Assembly (NCBI RefSeq): GCF_002764115.1
Contig: NZ_CP017945.1
Span: forward strand, 1 to 64,000
DNA: 64,000 nucleotides
Source of the DNA: Phyllobacterium zundukense
Lineage (GTDB): Bacteria > Pseudomonadota > Alphaproteobacteria > Rhizobiales > Rhizobiaceae
Reading direction: 5' to 3'
Below are positions 1 to 9,700 of this stretch, in pieces; position 1 is the first letter of the stretch; each line of letters opens with the position of its first letter. Under the pieces are notes generated by a model. It did not search any database. It saw only the letters and a program-made list of their open reading frames with translations, and was not told the origin of the DNA. The position numbers and the translations under genes were made by a program.

Positions 1-390
1 CCCTACCTCTTTTCCAATACGCTGGCCCCTGTCATTGCGGCGGCGTCATTGAAGGTTTTTGACCTGATCGACCAGGGCGCGGATCTGCGGGCACGGCTCA
101 GCGCCAATGCGGCGCATTTCCGCCGTGACATGACAAAACTCGGCTTTACGTTGGCCGGCGCCGATCACCCGATCATTCCGGTAATGCTCGGCGAAGCGAC
201 ACTGGCTCAGGAAATGGCATCGCGCATGCTGGAGAAGGGCGTCTATGTCATCGGCTTTGCCTTCCCGGTGGTGCCGAAAGGCCAGGCCCGCATCCGCACG
301 CAGATGTCTGCCGCCCACACCACGGAAGATGTCGCCCGCGCGATTGACGTCTTTGCGGAAGTCGGGCGTGATCTCGGCATCATCAAATAG
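1..390 (+). CDS. kbl: Glycine C-acetyltransferase (2-amino-3-ketobutyrate CoA ligase), C-terminal part
   Basis: PLP enzyme that cleaves 2-amino-3-ketobutyrate with CoA to glycine and acetyl-CoA, the second step of threonine degradation; cytoplasmic. The reading frame is open from base 1, so the N-terminal two thirds lie outside the window. The visible 129 residues match the C-terminal domain of the family: the opening PYLFSNTLAP stretch, HPIIPVMLGE near the middle and GQARIRTQMSAAHT close to the end, which is the typical substrate-binding Arg region of alpha-oxoamine synthases. The stop (TAG) lies 9 bases before the tdh start, so the two form the classical kbl-tdh operon. Identification is firm; only completeness is unknown. 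Confidence 0.95.
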   Translation, partial: PYLFSNTLAPVIAAASLKVFDLIDQGADLRARLSANAAHFRRDMTKLGFTLAGADHPIIPVMLGEATLAQEMASRMLEKGVYVIGFAFPVVPKGQARIRTQMSAAHTTEDVARAIDVFAEVGRDLGIIK

Positions 391-399
391 GATAGAACC

Positions 400-1437
400 A
401 TGTCGAACATGATGAAGGCACTGGTCAAGGCTAAAGCGGAACCGGGCATCTGGATGGAGCGGGTGCCAGTACCCGAACCCGGCCCCAACGACGTGCTGAT
501 CCGCGTCAAGAAATCCGCCATCTGCGGAACCGATGTGCATATCTACAATTGGGACCAGTGGGCGCAGGCGACCATCCCCGTGCCGATGGTCGTCGGCCAC
601 GAATTCTGCGGCGAGATAGCCGAGGTCGGCTCGGCAGTAACCAAGTACAAGGTTGGCCAGCGCGTTTCGGGCGAGGGCCATATCGTCTGCGGCACCTGCC
701 GCAATTGCCGGGCAGGCAGGGGACATTTGTGCCGCAACACGCTCGGCGTCGGCGTCCACCGGCCCGGATCCTTCGGCGAATATGTCTGCATCCCCGAAGA
801 CAACGTCGTGCCGATCCCGGACGATATTGCCGACGAAATCGCCGCGATCTTCGATCCGTTCGGCAATGCGGTGCATACGGCGTTAAGTTTCGATCTGGTT
901 GGTGAGGATGTACTTGTCACCGGCGCTGGCCCCATCGGTATCATGGGCGCGCTGGTCGCAAAACGCTCCGGCGCCCGCAAGGTGGTGATCACCGATATCA
1001 ATCCGGCGCGTCTCGCGCTCGCCCGCAAACTCGGGATCGATTACGTCGTCGATGCTTCATCGCAAAATCTTGCCGATGTCATGCGCGAGATAGGAATGAC
1101 TGAAGGTTTCGACGTGGGTCTGGAAATGTCGGGCGCGGCTCCGGCCTTCCGCGACATGATCGACAAGATGAACAATGGCGGCAAGATTGCCATCCTCGGC
1201 ATTGCGCCGACAGGCTTCGAGATCGACTGGAACAAGGTGATCTTCAAGATGCTCAACCTCAAGGGGATCTATGGCCGCGAGATGTTCGAGACCTGGTACA
1301 AGATGATCGCCTTTGTACAGGGCGGACTTGATCTGTCGCCGATCATCACGCACCGCTTGCCGATTGATGATTTCCAAGCGGGATTTGACGCGATGCGCTC
1401 CGGTAGTTCCGGCAAGGTCGTCCTGAGCTGGCAATAG
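400..1437 (+). CDS. tdh: L-threonine 3-dehydrogenase
   Basis: NAD-dependent, zinc-containing medium-chain dehydrogenase that oxidises L-threonine to 2-amino-3-ketobutyrate, which the upstream enzyme then cleaves. The 345-residue protein has normal family length. Visible motifs are the catalytic zinc ligands Cys42 (ICGTDVH) and His67-Glu68 (GHEF), the structural zinc cysteines at about 97, 100, 103 and 111 (CGTCRNC...C), and the Rossmann glycine motif VTGAGPIG near residue 172. The ATG at 400 has a GGA-containing ribosome site (aggatagaacc). No terminator hairpin is obvious after the stop. Confidence is high because both zinc sites and the neighbour agree. Confidence 0.97.
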   Translation: MSNMMKALVKAKAEPGIWMERVPVPEPGPNDVLIRVKKSAICGTDVHIYNWDQWAQATIPVPMVVGHEFCGEIAEVGSAVTKYKVGQRVSGEGHIVCGTCRNCRAGRGHLCRNTLGVGVHRPGSFGEYVCIPEDNVVPIPDDIADEIAAIFDPFGNAVHTALSFDLVGEDVLVTGAGPIGIMGALVAKRSGARKVVITDINPARLALARKLGIDYVVDASSQNLADVMREIGMTEGFDVGLEMSGAAPAFRDMIDKMNNGGKIAILGIAPTGFEIDWNKVIFKMLNLKGIYGREMFETWYKMIAFVQGGLDLSPIITHRLPIDDFQAGFDAMRSGSSGKVVLSWQ

Positions 1438-1788
1438 CCATACGTCGTGCAGGTAATCGCAAGTGGCTTTGACCGAATTATCCGGCTGTTCGAGAGTACT
1501 CGGCCATATTCGAGCATCGCTATTGATCCAATTGCAATGACAAGCTCATTTCGCCCATCTCACGAGTAAAGTTACCCGCCTGATCAATTATAGTTAGATT
1601 TACTACGATAATAAGCCGAGTTGGGCGTCATGAATATTGCGGAAGTATCCGCATATGCATTGAAGGGAGCGGGCTGCATTAACCCACTCGGGTGATGCGA
1701 ACTTGAAGAGAGTGCGGTAACATTATCGGTTATGCTGCACATGTCACTCTTTGCCAGCGGGGCCAGCAGCAAATGGGGGTGATCGATC
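1438..1788. other. Intergenic region without a recognisable gene
   Basis: About 350 bases between tdh and the hydrolase gene, more AT-rich than the flanks around 1580-1620. I see no credible open frame with homology, no RNA gene and no strong hairpin. The promoter of the downstream hydrolase is presumably here; a GGGGGTGATCG stretch just before 1789 can serve as its ribosome site. Confidence 0.5.
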
Positions 1789-3384
1789 ATGTTCGCGATC
1801 AGGTTCAAACATTGCCTGGGGTTTCCGAGCCGTTGGTCGGCGGCTGTGCGACGATTCATTGGATTCGTCTCACTAGCAATCCTGATCGGAGCGCCTAGTA
1901 CGGTTGGGGCAAAGGAACCGGGATTATTCAACCAAAAAAGTTGTTGGTTCACGGTTCCAAGAGACCGCGATATGACATGCGGGTACCTTCTCGTACCGGA
2001 GAACCGCTCAAAGACAGACGGCCGCTTTATCAAGCTTTCGATTGTCATTTTCGAACCGGACCGTGAACGGCATGAGCCTGTCGTCTATCTCACAGGGGGA
2101 CCTGGTCAACCTGCCCAGATTCGAAGCGCGGATGACGTTGAAGCGTGGTGGAGCTTCATCGATAACGGCGCATGGCTACGTGGCCGACGTCTGATCGTGT
2201 TTGATCAACGAGGCGTCGGCATGTCAGCGCCGTCCCTAAGCTGTGCGGAACACTACAATCCTCAGATATGGAGCGGCGTTGTGGCACACCCCGGCGACGT
2301 AATCGATTTTGATGAGGCACAGAAACGCGAAATCCGGGCCTGTCGCGATGATCTGCTTGCCAAAGGTATTGATCTCACCGCTTACAATACCAAGGAAAAT
2401 GCCGCCGACGTTCACGATTTGCAACTTGCCCTGAACGTCAAGAAGTGGGTTCTGTTCGGCATTTCATACGGAACGAAGCTGGCTTTAAAGGTCCTGGAAG
2501 ACCACCCCGACAAGATAGCGGCTGTTGTTCTCGATTCCACACTGCCGCTCGATGTCAATTATGTCGATCAGGACGCCGCGAATTTCGATCGTGTTCTGAA
2601 AAAACTGGACGCAGATTGCGCGGCCGATGCCGACTGCTTCCATCGCATGGGCAGCCTCAAGACCTTGGTCAGTGAAATAGTCCAGCAACTGGATGTTCAA
2701 CCGGTGTTGTTGCGTCTGAAGGGGGATGATCAATCAACGAGTTTTACGAGTGTATCCGGAGATGATTTTATCGAACTCCTCTTCAATCAATTCTATGAGC
2801 GTGAAGCGATCGAAACGTTGCCCCAGTTAATCAGACGCACTGCCGATCAGGACTACCGGCCGCTCGCGGAAATTCTCGGTTATGAGCACTCGTACGACGA
2901 CAGCTCCACCTTCTCAAACGGCATGCACATGTCCGTGGTATGCAGCGATGGCTTACCGCTCGCGGAATCATCAGCGCGGTTTCCTTTGTTGGACAATTGG
3001 GCAAAGGACAACTTCTACGATTGGGCTTGCCTGCTTTGGCCTTCGGCAAAGGCGGTTAAAGTGCACAAATCGCATAAACAAAATGAAGTTCCGGTCCTTT
3101 TCTTGTCGGGAGAGTACGATCCGGCCACGCCTTCCGTCTGGGCGGAGAGCGTAGCAAGAGACATGGGACGCAGTCAGCTCGTGCTTTTTCATGGCGTTGG
3201 CCATGACGTGATAGATACCACCGAATGCGGCGGAGAAGTCGTTTCGGATTTCCTGGAGAATCCCGATGCCAAAATCAAAACGCCTTGCCTGGCAGACATG
3301 GCATCACCACAATTCATTTTACCTGGCAACAGCGGTGCGACGGTCCTGACGACTGTGTCGACTCTACCAATGGCTCGCAGATAG
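1789..3384 (+). CDS. Secreted alpha/beta-hydrolase, TAP-like (proline iminopeptidase-type) peptidase
   Basis: Probable exported serine hydrolase or aminopeptidase of the tripeptidyl-aminopeptidase (TAP) group. The N terminus has basic residues followed by a hydrophobic stretch (about 22-40, ending STVGA-K), consistent with a signal peptide. The core shows LTGGPGQPA near residue 101 (oxyanion region), FDQRGVG near 138, the nucleophile elbow GISYGT with Ser226, a candidate catalytic Asp in GEYDPATP, and a catalytic His in GVGHDVI followed by the TAP-like C-terminal domain. The 531-residue length is typical. It stands alone, followed by an IS element, so the substrate cannot be inferred from context. 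A general peptidase or esterase role is as far as the sequence goes. Confidence 0.82.
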   Translation: MFAIRFKHCLGFPSRWSAAVRRFIGFVSLAILIGAPSTVGAKEPGLFNQKSCWFTVPRDRDMTCGYLLVPENRSKTDGRFIKLSIVIFEPDRERHEPVVYLTGGPGQPAQIRSADDVEAWWSFIDNGAWLRGRRLIVFDQRGVGMSAPSLSCAEHYNPQIWSGVVAHPGDVIDFDEAQKREIRACRDDLLAKGIDLTAYNTKENAADVHDLQLALNVKKWVLFGISYGTKLALKVLEDHPDKIAAVVLDSTLPLDVNYVDQDAANFDRVLKKLDADCAADADCFHRMGSLKTLVSEIVQQLDVQPVLLRLKGDDQSTSFTSVSGDDFIELLFNQFYEREAIETLPQLIRRTADQDYRPLAEILGYEHSYDDSSTFSNGMHMSVVCSDGLPLAESSARFPLLDNWAKDNFYDWACLLWPSAKAVKVHKSHKQNEVPVLFLSGEYDPATPSVWAESVARDMGRSQLVLFHGVGHDVIDTTECGGEVVSDFLENPDAKIKTPCLADMASPQFILPGNSGATVLTTVSTLPMARR

Positions 3385-3451
3385 CGGTGGTGCGCTCGTC
3401 GCGGTTTAAGTTCCATAATGTATCTTATCCCGCAAATTTTTGTAGGTATGT

Positions 3452-4583
3452 GAGTTCTCGCTGAGGTGCGACTTTGGAGCATCGGCAGGCTAACGTATTC
3501 ATCTCCGCCTTGCCATGACCTTTTGGCGGAAGACCTCCGCGGGTGTCCTGAAGCCCAGACATTTGCGCGGTGTCGCATTGAGATGATCGCAGACGCGACG
3601 CAGTTCGGTATCGCTGACGGCGAGCGGGTCAACCTCCCTCGAAAGCCATCTTCGGGCCCGGCGGTTGGTGTTCTCGACAGTGCCTTTCTGCCAGGGCGAC
3701 TGCGGATCACAAAACCAGGTCTGCGTGCCAAGTCCGGCCTGGAGATAGGGCCAGTCGGTGAATTCGGTGCCACGGTCGAAGGTGATTGAGCGGCGGGCCG
3801 TTGCGGGCAGGGCTTCCAGCGTGCGGATCAGCCGCTCCATGATCGGCCGCGACTGCCGGTCATTGTTGCGCAGAAACACGGTAAAGCGGCTCACTCGCTC
3901 GACCAGTGAGGTGACGTTGGCTTCACCGAACTTCTTCTTGAACTGCATCAGATCGCACTCCCAATGCCCAAACTGCTGGCGCTCCCGCACAATGTCCGGC
4001 CGATGCAAAATGCTCAGATGCGGACTGAAACGGCGGCCATGGCGACGCCGGGCATGCCGCGGCCGGCGGCGCGCTCGGCGTTCCGGCAGGTGATGCCACA
4101 GCTTGATCGCCTGGCCATCCTTCGAATAGGCAAACCGGTAGATTGTCTCGTGACAGACCGTCATGCCATGCCGTCCGCCTTCCAGCTTCAGACGGCCGGC
4201 GACTTGCTCGGGCGACCAGCCATGGCGAATCCGCTCGATAATCGCCTCGCGCAGTTGCGGCAGCCGAACCAGCTTGCGTCGATTGCCCCGCCGATCCTTG
4301 GACTTCGTATCGGCGATCGGACCGTAATAACCAGCCAGTTCAAGCATCTCGGGATCATCGAAACGATTGCGCTTCAGTTCGCGAAAAATCGTTGAGCGAT
4401 GCCGTCCGAGTTTCTCGGCAATAACGTCGACGCTGATCTTCGCAGCGTGCCAGCGTTCGATCTTGCGGCGTTCGTCGAGCGTGATTTGGGAGTAGGTGCG
4501 CCGAAACGGTTGATCCATGGCGATTCCTTTGTTGCGATAAGCCATTGTTATCGCTACAAAGTCGCGCTTCGAAATAGAACCCA
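3452..4583 (-). mobile_element. IS30-family insertion sequence, apparently intact
   Basis: A single transposase gene is bracketed by imperfect terminal inverted repeats. The left end reads inward GAGTTCT...GTGCGACTTTGGAG (about 3452-3479). The right end, read on the other strand, gives GGGTTCT...GCGCGACTTTGTAG (about 4553-4583). GTTCT and GCGACTTTG are shared. A GTAGGT motif also lies just outside both ends, in inverted orientation. Exact outer boundaries and the short target duplication cannot be fixed by eye. Length of about 1.13 kb fits the family. Confidence 0.75.
3499..4518 (-). CDS. IS30-family transposase
   Basis: DDE transposase that catalyses cut or copy events at the inverted repeats of its element. 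The N terminus holds the IS30 helix-turn-helix (RRTYSQITLDERRKIERW, then RHRSTIFRELKRN). The catalytic core shows Asp in WECDLMQF, Asp in ITFDRGTEF and Glu in KGTVENTNRRARRWL, so all three acidic residues are present and the gene looks functional. I chose the ATG at 4518 (MDQPFRRTYSQ) because it begins just before the conserved domain; the frame is open to 4584, but that extension runs into the terminal repeat. The stop lies about 20 bases inside the left repeat. Confidence 0.92.
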   Translation of the reverse strand: MDQPFRRTYSQITLDERRKIERWHAAKISVDVIAEKLGRHRSTIFRELKRNRFDDPEMLELAGYYGPIADTKSKDRRGNRRKLVRLPQLREAIIERIRHGWSPEQVAGRLKLEGGRHGMTVCHETIYRFAYSKDGQAIKLWHHLPERRARRRPRHARRRHGRRFSPHLSILHRPDIVRERQQFGHWECDLMQFKKKFGEANVTSLVERVSRFTVFLRNNDRQSRPIMERLIRTLEALPATARRSITFDRGTEFTDWPYLQAGLGTQTWFCDPQSPWQKGTVENTNRRARRWLSREVDPLAVSDTELRRVCDHLNATPRKCLGFRTPAEVFRQKVMARRR

Positions 4584-4683
4584 CCTACGGCACATTCTAT
4601 TTTCAATTACAAACCCTCTTTGTTTTCAGAAGGATGGAATGCCCCGCAGGGTGGATTGGACGACGGGCCCTCCAAGCGCTGCT

Positions 4684-4908
4684 TCAGAACCATGACTTTG
4701 ATACTTCGGTACTAGCCTGCTTCCGCGTGACTCCAATATCCCGCAATTGGTGGTCGGCAAGCTCCGACAGCGCTATGCGACTGCGGCGTTTCTCTAGGTA
4801 TTTGGCGATCACCGCGACTGAAACCCTGCCCCATCTGAAGATGCCCCGCGAAACTATAACAGCGCTGCTATGCGCTCCATTGCTGCTGTGGTTTACGTTC
4901 TTGGTCAT
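4684..4908 (-). CDS. Small DUF1127-domain protein
   Basis: A 74-residue basic protein whose C terminus (RRSRIALSELADHQLRDIGVT) is the DUF1127 signature, common in Rhizobiales. Family members are arginine-rich small proteins; several affect phosphate, RNA or stress physiology, but no activity can be assigned here. The start at 4908 is chosen because AAGGAAG lies at proper spacing upstream. It is transcribed divergently from the LysR gene at 5002, with a perfect palindrome between the two, so it is a candidate target of that regulator. The IS30 element ends about 100 bases past its stop and may have separated it from former neighbours. Confidence 0.8.
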   Translation of the reverse strand: MTKNVNHSSNGAHSSAVIVSRGIFRWGRVSVAVIAKYLEKRRSRIALSELADHQLRDIGVTRKQASTEVSKSWF

Positions 4909-4964
4909 GGTGTCTTCCTTCTTGCAATCAGCCCATATTGCGCTGGAAAACACCCAAAAAGAAG

Positions 4965-4990
4965 CTTATGGAATTTATGCGTTCCATAAG
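4965..4990. promoter_or_regulatory. Palindromic operator candidate for the adjacent LysR regulator
   Basis: Perfect 9-bp inverted repeat CTTATGGAA / TTCCATAAG separated by 8 bases, lying between the divergent DUF1127 (start 4908) and lysR (start 5002) genes. LysR-type regulators usually bind such a dyad in the divergent promoter for autoregulation. The right arm overlaps the AAGGA ribosome site of the lysR gene, which would favour repression of lysR. Confidence 0.6.
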
Positions 4991-5001
4991 GAATACTTTG
5001 T

Positions 5002-5880
5002 TTGACCCTGAACCTCGATCAACTTACGACATTCATTCACATAGCAGACCTTGGCAGCTTTACTGCAGCAGCCGACAAGGTTGGCCTGACGCAGCCTGCA
5101 GTGAGCCTGCAACTAAAACTGTTGGAATTGCGTTTGGGCGTCCGGCTCATTGAACGTGTTGGGCGACGGGCCCAGCCGACGGCGGCTGGTCTTGATTTAC
5201 TGACCTATGCGCGCCAGATCGTACAGGAGTCGATTGCTGCCGAAGAGGCAATGGCACCACATCGGGAAGGCGTCGCTGGACGAGTGCGCGTCGGCAGTGG
5301 CGCAACCGCTTCAATCCACCTCTTACCGCACGCCATTGCGAAGGCGATGAAACGTATGCCCGGTCTAGAGATTACCGTTCGCATCGGCAATGTAGCCGAT
5401 ATTTTGCGCGACCTTGAAACGAACCTGCTCGACCTTGCGGTCGTCGCCCTTCCCGCCTACGGGCGGCCTTTCGAGATCGAACCGTTCTACGAGGAGGAAA
5501 TGCTTGCCGTTGCTCACAGGGACAGCGATATGCCCGCCAATGGACCTGACGCTGCCTTCTTGTGCGAGAAGCCTCTCCTTCTTTATGAAGGTGGGAACAC
5601 GCGTCGCTGTATTGACGATTGGATGACGGCGTCGGGATTGCGGGCTAAGCCGACGATGGAATTCGGCAGCGTTGAGGCGATCAAAGAACTGGTGGCGGCA
5701 GGACTGGGTTGGTCTATCCTTCCAGAGTTGGCCCTGAAACGGAACCGCGCCAATTTCCTGACGACGGCGTCCGTGAGACCGAGGCTAACGCGTCAGCTTG
5801 GAATGGTCCTTCGCCGCGACAAGCATCTCACCCGCGGGCTCCGTACGATGATGCAATGTTTGCGTAATTTCAAAGACTGA
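5002..5880 (+). CDS. LysR-family transcriptional regulator
   Basis: DNA-binding regulator of 292 residues. The N-terminal winged helix-turn-helix is complete (LDQLTTFIHIADLGSFTAAA, then KVGLTQPAVSLQLKLLE), followed by the type 2 periplasmic-binding-like effector domain (around 90-290). The start appears to be TTG at 5002, 9 bases after AAGGA; no better ATG lies near. It is divergent from the DUF1127 gene and 145 bases upstream of the Fae-like gene, so either could be regulated. The effector ligand is not predictable from sequence. Confidence 0.92.
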   Translation: MTLNLDQLTTFIHIADLGSFTAAADKVGLTQPAVSLQLKLLELRLGVRLIERVGRRAQPTAAGLDLLTYARQIVQESIAAEEAMAPHREGVAGRVRVGSGATASIHLLPHAIAKAMKRMPGLEITVRIGNVADILRDLETNLLDLAVVALPAYGRPFEIEPFYEEEMLAVAHRDSDMPANGPDAAFLCEKPLLLYEGGNTRRCIDDWMTASGLRAKPTMEFGSVEAIKELVAAGLGWSILPELALKRNRANFLTTASVRPRLTRQLGMVLRRDKHLTRGLRTMMQCLRNFKD

Positions 5881-6024
5881 CCTACCTGAGCCCAACGGCC
5901 GGACATGTGAATGGTTAAGACACAATTCAGTCTTCAACAAACAGGGCATGATCAGCGACTTTTCGTCAACTGGACCAGTCTAAACCTTGTCGATAGGTTC
6001 CAGCCGGAATCGAAAGGGAGAGAT

Positions 6025-6564
6025 ATGACTGACATTTGGTTTCGTACAGGTGAAGCGACTGTTCTGGCAGCAGAGGGTCAGGTAACAGACGCCATGCCCG
6101 AGGTTGTGATCGGGTCGGTCAGGGGGCCGGTAGGACAGGCGTTCGCGTCGATGATGGGTCAGGTCAAGGGGCATACGCGCATGTTCGTGGTGCGTGATCT
6201 CAATCAGGCGGTACGACCGGCCACGATGATGACCACCAAAGTGACCATCAAGAACATGGCCTATGCCGAATTGCTCGGAGGGGTGGTACAGGCGGCGATG
6301 GGTGATGCGATCGTCGACTGCTTGATCGAGGATATTCTGCCCAAGGATCAGGCTGACGAACTTTGCATGATCATCACGGTCTGGCTCGATCCGCGTTGTG
6401 CCGAGGACGAAAATCTTGACCACAAGGATCTTTATCGTACCAACTACGAGGCGACAAAACTGGCCATTTCGCGCGCCATGACCGGCTCGCCGACGGTCGA
6501 GGAATTGATTGCCAACCGCAAGACGGTAAAGCATTACGCGCTGGATGGTGTGATCGACTACTGA
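6025..6564 (+). CDS. fae: Formaldehyde-activating enzyme (Fae) family protein
   Basis: Member of the Fae family, whose founding enzyme condenses formaldehyde with tetrahydromethanopterin. The 179-residue protein shows family blocks GEATV near the N terminus, GPVGQAFASM, KVTIKNM, and YEATKLAISRAM near the end. The start at 6025 is preceded by AAGGGAGAG. By alignment from memory with Methylorubrum Fae, the catalytic His17 position (EVAHIDL) is here PEVV preceded by Met, so the canonical catalytic His seems missing. No other tetrahydromethanopterin genes are visible nearby. It is therefore better regarded as a Fae2/Fae3-like paralogue, possibly a formaldehyde sensor or scavenger. Family membership is firm; activity is uncertain. 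Confidence 0.85.
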   Translation: MTDIWFRTGEATVLAAEGQVTDAMPEVVIGSVRGPVGQAFASMMGQVKGHTRMFVVRDLNQAVRPATMMTTKVTIKNMAYAELLGGVVQAAMGDAIVDCLIEDILPKDQADELCMIITVWLDPRCAEDENLDHKDLYRTNYEATKLAISRAMTGSPTVEELIANRKTVKHYALDGVIDY

Positions 6565-6796
6565 GCGCGACCGCCTGCCCTCATCTGCTCAAATTGCGTG
6601 CATGGATACTGACCAAGGATTCGGCAGGCCGCGTTCGGTGGCCTGTACGCCGACAGATGGGCTGCCGCGTTGGAATTCACGGCGGCCTCCCCTTGCGTAT
6701 TCAATTGAAGCCGGTCGATCGGGTCAATTGTTCCCGAGCATCGATCTCAATCCTGAGACTATCGAGCTTGGCGCACCTTGCTGACATGGCGTTCTC

Positions 6797-9700
6797 CTAA
6801 GCATCCGAGACTTCCGTTTTCACCGGACGTTTGCGCGTAGCGCGCCACTCCTCGAAGCGCTGCATGACCACGAAGAATGACGGTACAAAAAGCACGGCAA
6901 GGCAGGTCGAGGCGATCATGCCACTGAAGACAGTGATGCCGATCGACTTGCGGGCACTCGCCCCGGCGCCCGTAGCAATGACAAGCGGCGCTACGCCCAG
7001 AATGAAGGCAAAGGACGTCATCAGGATCGGTCGGAAGCGCGCCCGGGCGGCGCCGGTCGCCGCCTCGACGATCGATTTTCCCGAAGCTCTCAGTTCGCGC
7101 GCCATCTCCACGATAAGGATGGCGTTTTTTGCGGAGAGCGCAATAAGCAGGATTAGACCGATCTGGACATAGAGATTGATCGCCACGTCCAGACCGAGCA
7201 GAACCAATACGGGGCCAACCAGCGACATTGGTGCTGCGAGCAGCACCGACACTGGCGCAATCCAGCTCTCATACTGCCCCGCAAGCACAAGATAGACGAG
7301 TAGCAGCGCGAGTGCGAACACCAGGTACATCTGGTTACCGACCAGCTTTTCCTGGAATGACAGGGCAGTCCAATCGAAGCCGAAACCCGGCGGCAACGTC
7401 TTGGCAGCGATCTCCTCCATCAGATCGATCGCCTCACCGGACGAGAATTCAGTCGCCGGCACGCCGACGATCGATGCTGAAGGATAGAGATTGTAGAGGC
7501 TGATGAGCGAAGGGCCGACGCTTGGCGTGATGGTAAGCACCGTCCCAAGTGAGATCATGTCGCCGTCCTGATTGCGTACCGTGAGGCTATCGATATTTTC
7601 CGGCGTCAAACGAAATTGCGCATCGCCCTGGACATATATCTGGAAAACACGTCCGAATTTGTTGAACTGATCGACATAGCTCGACCCGAGATAACTCGCG
7701 AGCGTGGCAAAAACCTGGTCGGTAGTCAGCTTCAGATTCTGCACCTTCTCGCGGTCGATCTCGACCTGGTATTGCGGTACGTTCGCGCGGAACGACGCGC
7801 TAACGCGCTGAATTCCCGATTGGGTCTCCGCCGCCTTCACCACCGCATTTGTCACGCTCTGCAATTTGGCAAGATCGAAGCTGCCATCGCGGATCTCGAT
7901 CTGCATAGTAAAGCCACCGGCGTTGCCTATGCCCTGAATCGGTGGCGGGGGCAGGACCAGCACGCGCCCTTCCCCAACGGTTGCAAGACTATCGTTGAGT
8001 GTCTTGTACAAGGAGGCAAGATCCTCGCCGGCACCACGCTTGCTCCAGTCGTTGAGCATGATGTAGGCCAGACCAGCATTTGCAAGCGTGGAATTGTTGT
8101 CGAGAGCGGACATCCCCGCGATGGTTATGACTTGGTCAACGCCGGGCGTTGCCTTCGCGATCCGGCCGACCTCCTCCAGCGTCTCCTCGGTTCGGCCAAG
8201 CGCGGCACCATCCGGTAGCTGCACGGCAGCGAGAAGGTATCCCTGGTCCTCGATTGGCAGAAAGCTGGTCGGAGCCCGCGACAGGCCATAACCGGCAATG
8301 CCAATGATGGCGAGCGCGATCAACGCCATCGCGCCACTGTGCCGGACCATGGAGCCGATCATGCCGACATAGCCGTTCTCGAGCCGCTGGTAGAGCGCGT
8401 TGAACCCTCGATAGAAGACGTTGCGCTTTTCCGGTGGTACTGACGGCCTCAGCCACATGGCGCACTGCGTCGGCTTCAGTGTAACTGCGTTGACCGCACT
8501 GATCAGCGCAGTAGCCGCGATTACGAGCGCAAACTGTGCAAAAATCTGACCGGTAATGCCTGGCAGAAACGAAGCGGGCAGGAATACCGCCATGAGCACC
8601 AGTGTAATGCCGACGATTGGCCCGAAAAGCATATCCATGGCGCGGATCGCTGCATCATGCCCCGACATTCCTTGCTCGATATTGTGTGCGGCCCCCTCGA
8701 CCACAACGATGGCATCATCGACGACGATGCCGATCGCGAGCACAATTGCGAACAATGTCGAAAGATTGACGGAAAAACCCATGGCGGCCATCGCCGCGAA
8801 CGCGCCGATTATGGTCACCGGCACTGTCGTTGCCGGCACCAGCATGGCTCGCCAGTCCTGAAGGAAAACCAGGATGACGATAAGTACCAGAATGGCGGCC
8901 TCAATCAGGGTTTTGTAGACCTCATCGATTGCTTGGCTAACGAAGGTCGTCGTGTCGAACGGGATTGAATAGGCCACGCCTTGTGGGAACTCGCCGGCAA
9001 GCGCCTTCATCCTGGTGCTCACACGCTCCGCAACATCGAGAGCATTGGCGCCGGGAGAGAGGAAAATGGCGAGCCCGGCTGCGTCCTGGCCATCAAGCTT
9101 GAAGAACTGGCCATAGGTTTGAGCTCCCAACTCGACCCGGCCGACGTCACGAACGCGCGTCAAGTCGCCGCTGGTGCCGGTCTTGACGATCACCGCACCG
9201 AACTGATCAGGGTCGTCGAGGCGGCTTTCGACGTTGATGGTGTATTGAAAAGACTGGTCCTCGGGCGCGGGCGGCATGCCGACCTGTCCGGCCGTAACCT
9301 GTTCGCTCTGCTGCTGGAGCGCCTGGATGACATCCTGAGCGGTCAGCCCGCGTGCCCGCATCTTGTCCGGATCGAGCCAGATTCGCATCGAATACTGGCC
9401 TGCACCGAACACGCTGACATTGCCAACGCCGGGCAAGCGGGCAATCTCGTCCTTCAGCCGGATGGTGGCATAGTTGCTGAGATAGAGACTGTCACGACTC
9501 TTGTCCGGCGATGTCAGGGTGACGATCTCCAGGATTGACGTTGATTTCTTCTGGACGTTGACGCCCTGTACCTGCACTGACTGGGGCAACGCGGCCATAG
9601 CGGCCGATACGCGGTTCTGCACCAGTACTTGTGCTGCATCGAGGTCGGTGCCGATCGAGAAACTGACGGTGAGCGTATAACTGCCATCCGATGCGGCGTA

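Noticed and set aside
46..876. Long antisense open frame opposite kbl/tdh
   Set aside because: High GC codon structure of kbl and tdh produces it; no ribosome site or homology, and both sense genes are certain.
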